DNA of 6,041 bases. Source: an uncultured bacterium. GTDB lineage: Bacteria > Bacteroidota > Bacteroidia > CAILMK01. A program made the position numbers and the translations under genes. The notes beneath the pieces were generated by a model. That model saw nothing but the letters and a program-made list of their open reading frames with translations, did no database searches and was not told the origin of the DNA. Where the stretch lies: positions 1 through 6,041 of the forward strand of contig CAILMK010000751.1 of assembly GCA_903835275.1 (NCBI GenBank). Reading direction: 5' to 3'. Positions 1 to 4,565 of the stretch are shown piece by piece (positions within the stretch are counted from its first letter, which is position 1; every line of letters starts with the position of its first letter).

Positions 1-26
1 ATTGGTATAGCAAAAAGAAAATTGAA

Positions 27-509
27 TTATGCATTCAATGATTTCATTACCATTCCTTTATTATTGTTAAAAATATTATCTCCTGATATGGTCCAGTTGG
101 AAATAATACTTCCGCCTGAATTTTCTGCATACAAGGCATAAGGGACAGCCTGCATTTCAGTAGTTCCAAGTTGTACATAATTACTGGTATTGGCGCTATC
201 TATTTCCACTTGCAGGAACCTGCTTCCCTTGGACCAATCTATGGAAGAAAACGTTCCCGAAACAACTTTTCCTTTACCGATTGCTAGTGAAAATAATCCA
301 AAGTTATTTGTTGTAGCAGATTGCGTTTCCTGATAAAGGATTTTACCTGAGGCATCTTCTATACTCAGGCGCAGACTCAGCGTCTTGCCGGAGATGGAAG
401 TGCCTGATTTATCGCGGGCTACTGCCTGATAATTTATAGCTTGAGGGGTTTGTGCGTGAAGGGTTTGCAGTCCGGCGATTATAGCCAGAATAAAAAGGAA
501 ATGTTTCAT
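27..509 (-). CDS. Secreted surface/tail-type protein N-terminal module, apparently truncated
   Basis: The protein has 160 residues. Residues 1-20 form a clear signal peptide (MKHF, a hydrophobic core, then AHA or HAQ near the cleavage site), so it is exported. Residues 22-129 match a module I recognise from many Bacteroidota surface and tail-fibre-like proteins: PQAINYQAVARD (22-33), a SLRLSI strand, YQETQSATTNNFGLFSLAIGKG (59-80), SGTFSSIDW, FLQVEID and finally VPYALYAEN (122-130). Relatives normally continue with NNNxGNVGIGT-type repeats and an endosialidase-chaperone or collagen-like region. Here the text begins that motif (IFNNNKGMV, 146-154) and stops within seven residues, so the gene is probably truncated or decayed at its 3' end. 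The start follows the upstream T9SS-cargo gene by 11 bases, suggesting one transcript. The precise function is unknown; adhesion or surface display is an inference. Confidence 0.75.
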   Translation of the reverse strand: MKHFLFILAIIAGLQTLHAQTPQAINYQAVARDKSGTSISGKTLSLRLSIEDASGKILYQETQSATTNNFGLFSLAIGKGKVVSGTFSSIDWSKGSRFLQVEIDSANTSNYVQLGTTEMQAVPYALYAENSGGSIISNWTISGDNIFNNNKGMVMKSLNA

Positions 510-520
510 TGTTTTAGGTA

Positions 521-1018
521 TTAAATTTTTACTACTTTGATTACAATACGTTTTTCGGAGTTTTGCATGAATACATGCAGGTAATAAACGCCCCTGCTAT
601 AGAGGGACATATCAGCGGAATAAGCTGCTCCTTCAGCCTCAAAGACCCTTTTTTCCATGGAGTTCCATATTTCAATCCTGCGGATAGGCAGATTATCTGA
701 TTTAATATTTACAAAATCCATGGTAGGGTTTGGGAAAACTGAAATTATCGCATTTTCAAGAACAGGTTCTTCCACTGCAACGAGGGTTCTAAGTTCCGGC
801 TGCAACAATCCTTCAGTAAAGATGTCTGAGCCGGCCGTGATGGTACTTACAAATGTTTCTCCAACGGAGTAGTCTATCACCCAGTTGGAAATAACAGCAT
901 GTCCTCCTGTGGTATTCATTACATTGGAGGCAATGTCCTGACTATACATACTTGATGTATAGAAAAGAATGGAGATGATTATTAATAGCGTTTTCATGAT
1001 CTGCTTTGTTGTTTTCAT
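521..1018 (-). CDS. Small T9SS type A sorting-domain protein
   Basis: From the start chosen here the protein has 165 residues. The signal peptide is MKTTKQIMK followed by LLIIISILFY and a likely cleavage near SMYSQ (residue 27). Residues 28-76 carry the short segment SNW.IDYSVGE...TEGLLQPEL, often seen in Bacteroidota ahead of a sorting domain. Residues 94-165 are a type A T9SS C-terminal domain: VFPNPTMDFVNI at 94-105, a central IEIWNS strand, the L..GVYYLHV motif near 140-149 and a basic, hydrophobic end (KVVKI). Family knowledge says such proteins cross the inner membrane by Sec and the outer membrane by T9SS, with the domain cleaved and the product attached to the surface or released. There is almost no separate passenger domain, so the role is unknown. 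An in-frame TTG at 1102 would add 28 residues before the signal peptide and is unlikely; ATG at 997 is a credible alternative start. Confidence 0.85.
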   Translation of the reverse strand: MKTTKQIMKTLLIIISILFYTSSMYSQDIASNVMNTTGGHAVISNWVIDYSVGETFVSTITAGSDIFTEGLLQPELRTLVAVEEPVLENAIISVFPNPTMDFVNIKSDNLPIRRIEIWNSMEKRVFEAEGAAYSADMSLYSRGVYYLHVFMQNSEKRIVIKVVKI

Positions 1019-1093
1019 GGACAAAATTGAAAGTATTTTACCTGCTAAAAATTGATTTTTGTTTGTTTTATATATGATATTTGCGAACCTAAA

Positions 1094-1111
1094 ACATGAC
1101 AATAATCATGT
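1094..1111. promoter_or_regulatory. Dyad ACATGA-N6-TCATGT, possible operator
   Basis: This is a perfect 6-bp inverted repeat with a 6-base spacer, in the intergenic region between the divergent T9SS-cargo gene (start 1018) and the 227-residue gene (start 1310). The TGA-N6-TCA core has the spacing used by Crp/Fnr-family regulators, but the outer bases differ from the classical TGTGA half-site. It lies 76 bases upstream of the minus-strand start, a reasonable operator distance. A short dyad can occur by chance, and the regulator is unknown. Confidence 0.25.
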
Positions 1112-1172
1112 CCCTGAAAACACTTGCGGCACGGTTATTTATTTGGGTGGATTATCTCCCGCTAATCACGTT

Positions 1173-1191
1173 GATTTTACAGAATAATACT
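1173..1191 (+). repeat. Short dispersed repeat, copy 1
   Basis: GATTTTACAGAATAATACT here is nearly the same as GATTTTACAGATTATACT at 2113-2130, with one extra base and one substitution, in the same orientation. The bases just before (TAATCACGTT) also resemble the bases before copy 2 (TATTGCACACA). The two copies bracket the 227-residue gene. They look like degenerate members of an intergenic repeat family. Confidence 0.5.
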
Positions 1192-1309
1192 ATCAACTGG
1201 GAAGCTCTTTGGTCCAACTTCTGTGGACTGTAGTCTCTTTTTTTTAACTTTTTGTCCGATTATGCAAAACCCCTTCGTCATTAGGGCATAATTCAACAAA
1301 CATAAAGCG

Positions 1310-1993
1310 ATGAAACAAACAATGACGTTCAATTTACTTACCGTTTTGGGAAAGGTAATCCCAACGAATGCAGACGCTACCCGCGAACTGCATAACCAGA
1401 CCGCAGGAAACCCCGACGGTGTTGCCGCAGCCAAATACCTCGGCGATATGAGCCACATGACTTTCATGCACACTAATTACGCTGAATCATTCAATGGCGA
1501 CCTTCTATTCATGGATATATGGAACAGCGTGGAAGGTATGCAGAAATTCTTCAGTGATGAGCATGTACAGGCAGGCGCAAGTATGATGTTCTCTTCCCGC
1601 GAGGCGGTAGTATGGAGCAAACTGGATAGCTTCCTGAATTTCCATTTCCCCTGCCCTTCCAATGTCAAGAACGATAAGATCGTAGGCTTGGTACGCGGCT
1701 TCGTGAAATCTATTGATGAGGCTGCGGAGATACACAACGAAGCTATCTCCGGCCAGACAGCTCGTGCGAGGGCCGCAGGAATCCTCTCACATGAGTTTTA
1801 CGTGCGCCTGGCTGCTCCGGGCTCCCCCGAGGCGTTGGAAGTGCTGGGCGTAGATCTATGGCAGAATGCAGACCGCATGATGGCCCATTACATGAGTCCG
1901 GAATTCCAGGGCAGCGGATTGTACAAGATATTTGCCTCCAAACCAAAATCCTCAACATGGGTGCATCCCAAGGGCGAGTGGGTGGAATGGTGA
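1310..1993 (+). CDS. Tandem-duplicated alpha/beta-barrel-like protein (ABM/Dabb-like fold), function unknown
   Basis: The protein has 227 residues, with no signal peptide or membrane segment, so it is probably cytoplasmic. It consists of two homologous halves, about residues 7-108 and 123-224. Matching positions are LHN (27-29) with IHN (141-143), SH (48-49) with SH (160-161), MDIW (68-71) with VDLW (181-184), GM (76-77) with RM (189-190), SDE (82-84) with SPE (196-198), and W102 with W217. The spacing between these points differs by only one or two residues. The pattern suggests a ferredoxin-like dimeric alpha+beta barrel fused into a pseudo-dimer, as in ABM, Dabb or EthD-type proteins. The paired His residues could line a pocket, but no reaction can be assigned. 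The ATG at 1310 follows CATAAAGCG with no strong Shine-Dalgarno; Met5 is an alternative start. It is a single-gene unit with a terminator 50 bases downstream. Sampled GC is about 55-62%, far above the next gene. Confidence 0.8.
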   Translation: MKQTMTFNLLTVLGKVIPTNADATRELHNQTAGNPDGVAAAKYLGDMSHMTFMHTNYAESFNGDLLFMDIWNSVEGMQKFFSDEHVQAGASMMFSSREAVVWSKLDSFLNFHFPCPSNVKNDKIVGLVRGFVKSIDEAAEIHNEAISGQTARARAAGILSHEFYVRLAAPGSPEALEVLGVDLWQNADRMMAHYMSPEFQGSGLYKIFASKPKSSTWVHPKGEWVEW

Positions 1994-2009
1994 TATTGTA
2001 AACGATTCC

Positions 2010-2037
2010 GTAGAGACGCGATTAATCGCGTCTCTAC
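2010..2037. repeat. Perfect 28-bp palindrome (REP/MITE-like)
   Basis: Two 14-base arms, GTAGAGACGCGATT and its exact reverse complement, meet without a spacer. The element lies 16 bases past the stop codon of the 227-residue gene. It has no T-run on either side, so it is not a classical terminator, although as RNA it would form a very stable hairpin that could protect 3' ends. From memory, very similar palindromes recur in intergenic regions of cyanobacteria and some Bacteroidota; I could not check this here. Confidence 0.75.
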
Positions 2038-2043
2038 AAATAC

Positions 2044-2072
2044 AGCCGGTCGAAAGATCGGCTTTTGTTTTT
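2044..2072 (+). terminator. Rho-independent terminator of the 227-residue gene
   Basis: The stem is AGCCGGTC (2044-2051) against GATCGGCT (2056-2063): eight pairs including one G-U, closed by a GAAA tetraloop of the stable C(GNRA)G type. It is followed by TTTTGTTTTT. It sits 50 bases after the stop codon and just after the palindrome, and it reads in the plus direction. Confidence 0.8.
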
Positions 2073-2108
2073 CTCGCGGATTGTGTGGATGAGAAGGTGC
2101 TTATTGCA

Positions 2109-2172
2109 CACAGATTTTACAGATTATACTGATTTTTAATTCGTGTTTTTAGTGTAATCAGATAATTCCGTG
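2109..2172. repeat. Imperfect inverted repeat containing dispersed repeat copy 2
   Basis: The left arm 2109-2130 (CACAGATTTTAC... to TATACT) matches the reverse complement of the right arm 2151-2172 (AGTGTAATCAG... to TTCCGTG) at 16 of 22 positions, around a 20-base centre rich in T. The motifs CACAGATT..ACAGATTA and AATCxG..CCGTG resemble a repeat type I recall from intergenic DNA in Bacteroidota and other phyla. Bases 2113-2130 are the second copy of the repeat at 1173-1191. It lies between the preceding terminator and the RelA/SpoT gene. Confidence 0.5.
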
Positions 2173-2279
2173 ATTCAAGACAAATGCAAAGTTTTTAAAA
2201 TAAAAATTTATTAAAAGAATGTTTTGTGTAAATTGCGGATTGAAGTCATTTTTTTCGGAAAATCTAAAGTACTATTTGC

Positions 2280-3365
2280 ATGGCAAAAAAAACTATTACA
2301 AAAAGAACCGATAGCACAATTACTAATGCTGTTACTTGGTACACAGAAAATCGCCCAATATATGAACTCCTTTCTAAAAAAGTAGAAATACTAATTCGCG
2401 AAATAGTTGACAATTCTATCCCTATTCATGAAATAAATAGCCGACCAAAAGAAATAAACTCATTTGCAAAGAAAATTGAGGCCCCAGAGTATAACGATCC
2501 AATTAATCAAATAACCGACCTTGCTGGTATAAGAATAATTACTTATGTCGAAAGCGACTTAGAGAAAATATCAACACTAATAGAAGATTGTTTTGATATT
2601 GACATAGACAACAGCATTGACAAAAGCAAGGCTCTTGGAGAAGACAAAGTCGGATATAGATCCATACATTATGTTGGAAAGCTACCTAAAGAAAGACTTA
2701 AACTGCCAGAATATAAAAAATTCGAGAATTGTTGTTTTGAAATTCAAATCAGAACCATACTTCAACATGCCTGGGCAGAGATAGAACATGATAGAAACTA
2801 TAAATTTTCAGGGGAATTACCTCCAAATTTAAAACGTAGATTCAAAGTTCTCGCAGGAGTTTTGGAGTTGGCCGATAGAGAATTCAATGCAATTGCTCAT
2901 GAAATTGATGAGTATAGTAAATCAGTAGATTCGGACACAAAAAAAGGCAATCTTGATTTATCAATTGACTCTATCTCTTTAATCTCTTTCCTAAATGTAA
3001 AATTTAACGATTTAATTAAACACACAAATTTTGATCCATCTTTTATCAATGCAGAATTCGAAAAAATGGTTATGAATGAACTAAAAGATTTTGGGATAAC
3101 TTCAATTAGGGAGTTAGATGAAATAATTCCTGCTGACATTTCCGAAAAATATATTTCTTATCAAATCAATAAACTTTCTTACATAGGTTCTTATCCTGGC
3201 TTATTAAGAAATATAATGATGGTAAACAATTTGGATAAATACTTTGAGTCTTGTTGGTATGGACATTTTAACATTATTAGACTAAGCACCATTGAATTGC
3301 TAAGATCTTATCATATTGACACCGATGAAATAGTCAAAAAGTACCATCTAAAAATAAAAAACTAA
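2280..3365 (+). CDS. RelA/SpoT-domain nucleotide pyrophosphotransferase with C-terminal extension (toxSAS/CapRel-like candidate)
   Basis: The protein has 361 residues and is predicted to transfer pyrophosphate from ATP to a nucleotide or, in toxic relatives, to tRNA. The synthetase domain spans about residues 15-210. It contains SRPKEINSFAKKI (54-66), ITDLAGIRI with the likely Mg-binding D80 and R85 (78-86), the GYRSIHYV G-loop with Y126 (125-132), and EIQIRTILQHAWAEIEHD with E154 and H163 (154-171), then the helical LAGVLELADREF segment. All catalytic motifs look intact. There is no HD hydrolase domain and no TGS or ACT domain, so it is not a long RelA/SpoT. Residues 215-361 form a mostly helical extension that I do not recognise, including MNELKDFGITSIRELDEII. 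Housekeeping small synthetases are usually 200-260 residues, so this is longer and near the size of fused CapRel proteins. No separate antitoxin gene adjoins it. Sampled GC is 25-33%, well below its neighbours, suggesting transfer. TTTG at 2223-2226 may be part of a weak -33/-7 promoter. It converges on rplC. Confidence 0.88.
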   Translation: MAKKTITKRTDSTITNAVTWYTENRPIYELLSKKVEILIREIVDNSIPIHEINSRPKEINSFAKKIEAPEYNDPINQITDLAGIRIITYVESDLEKISTLIEDCFDIDIDNSIDKSKALGEDKVGYRSIHYVGKLPKERLKLPEYKKFENCCFEIQIRTILQHAWAEIEHDRNYKFSGELPPNLKRRFKVLAGVLELADREFNAIAHEIDEYSKSVDSDTKKGNLDLSIDSISLISFLNVKFNDLIKHTNFDPSFINAEFEKMVMNELKDFGITSIRELDEIIPADISEKYISYQINKLSYIGSYPGLLRNIMMVNNLDKYFESCWYGHFNIIRLSTIELLRSYHIDTDEIVKKYHLKIKN

Positions 3366-3420
3366 ACGCATTACTTTATCAAAACAAATCCCAACAATTC
3401 TAATTATACCCAATCCTACC

Positions 3421-3460
3421 AAAAAAAAGCGCCCCACTTTCGTGAGGCGCTTTTATATTT
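3421..3460. terminator. Bidirectional terminator between the RelA/SpoT gene and rplC
   Basis: The stem AAAAGCGCC (3425-3433) pairs with GGCGCTTTT (3446-3454). After one C/A mismatch the stem continues with CAC/GTG around a TTTC loop. On the minus strand it is followed by a run of eight T (the eight A at 3421-3428), the stronger direction, which ends the fusA-rpsJ-rplC transcript. On the plus strand TTTTATATTTATAT follows, so it also ends the RelA/SpoT transcript 60-90 bases after that stop codon. Confidence 0.9.
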
Positions 3461-3479
3461 ATATCAATCCGATAAACCA

Positions 3480-3507
3480 TGGTCTATGGTCGATCGCCTG
3501 TGGTCTG
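3480..3507. repeat. Degenerate heptanucleotide tandem repeat, four units
   Basis: The units are TGGTCTA, TGGTCGA, TCGCCTG and TGGTCTG, each exactly seven bases in phase. Three of the four keep TGGTC. It lies three bases beyond the rplC stop codon, between that gene and its terminator. It looks like a decayed simple-sequence array; no function is evident. Confidence 0.5.
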
Positions 3508-3510
3508 CTC

Positions 3511-4128
3511 TTAGCGTTCTATCCTGATGAAGTTGCCTTCGTGACCCGGAACAGCTCCTTTAAGGAAGATGCGGTTATTAGCTGCGTCAACCTTTACGAT
3601 CTGGAGGTTCTGAACCTTCACGTTCACGTTACCCATCTGGCCTGCCATGCGCATGCCTTTGAATACACGGGAAGGGAAGGAAGATGCACCCAGTGAACCC
3701 GGAGCACGTAACCTGTTGTGCTGACCGTGCGTCTGTCCGCCTACACCGGCGAAGTTGTGCCTCTTAACAACACCCTGGAAACCTTTACCTACAGAAGTAC
3801 CTGTTACGTCTACGAAGTCACCTTCTACGAATAGATCCGCAGAGATAGTATCTCCAAGATTGTAGCTGGTTTCAAATTCCCTGAACTCAAGAACCTTGCG
3901 TTTAGGAGTGGTATTTGCTTTCGCAAAGTGATTCTTCAACGCCTTGGTAGTACGTTTTTCTTTCTTCTCACCGAATGAAAGCTGAATAGCGGAATAGCCA
4001 TCCTTTTCTTTAGTTTTCACTTGCGTTACTACGCATGGGCCCGCCTCAACTACTGTGCATGGGATTATTTTTCCCTCTGCATCAAAGATGCTGGTCATCC
4101 CTATTTTTTTTGCTATTAAACCTGACAT
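3511..4128 (-). CDS. rplC: 50S ribosomal protein L3
   Basis: The protein has 205 residues, the usual bacterial length. L3 binds 23S rRNA early in large-subunit assembly and sends a long loop toward the peptidyl transferase centre. Visible hallmarks are [13 protein letters not shown] (3-15), [17 protein letters not shown] (110-126), [17 protein letters not shown] (131-147), [13 protein letters not shown] (155-167) and [10 protein letters not shown] (189-198). In E. coli, Gln150 in the segment before VFKG is methylated by PrmB. By alignment the matching residue here is Ser150, so that modification site is absent, which I believe is normal for Bacteroidota. The gene follows rpsJ after a long 91-base spacer. 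Unusually, no rplD follows: a terminator ends the unit after this gene. Confidence 0.97.
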   Translation of the reverse strand: MSGLIAKKIGMTSIFDAEGKIIPCTVVEAGPCVVTQVKTKEKDGYSAIQLSFGEKKEKRTTKALKNHFAKANTTPKRKVLEFREFETSYNLGDTISADLFVEGDFVDVTGTSVGKGFQGVVKRHNFAGVGGQTHGQHNRLRAPGSLGASSFPSRVFKGMRMAGQMGNVNVKVQNLQIVKVDAANNRIFLKGAVPGHEGNFIRIER

Positions 4129-4156
4129 TGTTGTATTAGTTATTTAGTTATTGTGC

Positions 4157-4193
4157 AATTAAGGAATTAAGGAAACTCCTCAACTTCTCAATT
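4157..4193 (-). promoter_or_regulatory. Hairpin-forming repeat in the rpsJ-rplC spacer
   Basis: Read on the minus strand, AATTGAGAAGTTGAGGA pairs with TCCTTAATTCCTTAATT around a three-base loop. Sixteen of 17 positions can pair, three of them as G-U, with one A/C mismatch. One arm contains two tandem AATTAAGG units (4157-4172 on the plus strand). It lies about 30 bases before the rplC start. It has no T-run, so it may be an RNA processing or attenuation site, or only an intergenic repeat. Confidence 0.35.
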
Positions 4194-4219
4194 AAATAAT
4201 TTTCTCAATCACTTAAAAA

Positions 4220-4525
4220 TTAAACCTTGATTTCTACGTCAACACCACTAGGGAGTTCGAGTTTCATCAGTGCATCAACGGTCTTGGTGCTGGTGCTGTA
4301 GATGTCGATCAAACGCTTGTGCGATGATAGTTCAAACTGCTCGCGCGCTTCTTTATTTACGTGCGGAGAACGAAGAACTGTGTAGATCTTTTTCTCTGTT
4401 GGCAAAGGAATAGGACCGCTCACAATGGCACCTGTAGCCTTTACTGTCTTAACAATCTTCTCAGCTGACTTATCAACGAGATGGTGATCGTAGGACTTCA
4501 ATTTAATTCTAATCTTTTGACTCAT
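4220..4525 (-). CDS. rpsJ: 30S ribosomal protein S10 (NusE)
   Basis: The protein has 101 residues, the typical bacterial length. S10 is part of the 30S head and, as NusE, joins NusB and NusG in antitermination and transcription-translation coupling. The hallmarks are [23 protein letters not shown] (3-25), [35 protein letters not shown] (31-65), HKRLIDIYS (69-77) and the closing [13 protein letters not shown]. The long loop (about 45-65) that reaches into the 30S core is intact. It follows fusA after 40 bases, with no tuf gene between, as is common in Bacteroidota. The ATG start at 4525 leaves the expected [10 protein letters not shown]-terminus. Confidence 0.98.
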   Translation of the reverse strand: MSQKIRIKLKSYDHHLVDKSAEKIVKTVKATGAIVSGPIPLPTEKKIYTVLRSPHVNKEAREQFELSSHKRLIDIYSTSTKTVDALMKLELPSGVDVEIKV

Positions 4526-4565
4526 AAATTATAGTTATGCCCGGGTCTATCCCCGAACGGTGTAA

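Noticed and set aside
93..894. The shared 14-mer CCAGTTGGAAATAA at 93-106 and 881-894 in the two exported-protein genes
   Set aside because: Both encode ISNW in frame and similarity does not extend beyond it; too short to separate from coincidence or a common motif.
1022..1029. CAATTTTG on the minus strand before the T9SS-cargo start, resembling the Bacteroidota -7 box TAnnTTTG
   Set aside because: No matching TTTG lies 19-21 bases upstream and the site almost touches the ATG at 1018; it would fit only if translation began at 997.
1212..1245. GTCCA...TGGAC hairpin followed by a run of eight T
   Set aside because: The stem is only five pairs, the T-run starts about 11 bases later, and no plus-strand gene lies upstream to be terminated.
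1477..1737. Minus-strand open frames opposite the 227-residue gene (also 1177-1473, 1505-1735 and 1743-1958)
   Set aside because: They overlap a gene whose protein shows an internal duplication that must be real coding; their translations look random.
1932..2132. A 66-codon plus-strand frame running out of the 227-residue gene
   Set aside because: It reads through the palindrome, the terminator and the repeat, and has no protein-like character.
4535..4556. CGGG/CCCG mini-hairpin in the fusA-rpsJ spacer
   Set aside because: Only four to five pairs with no T-run; not enough to call a terminator or regulator.
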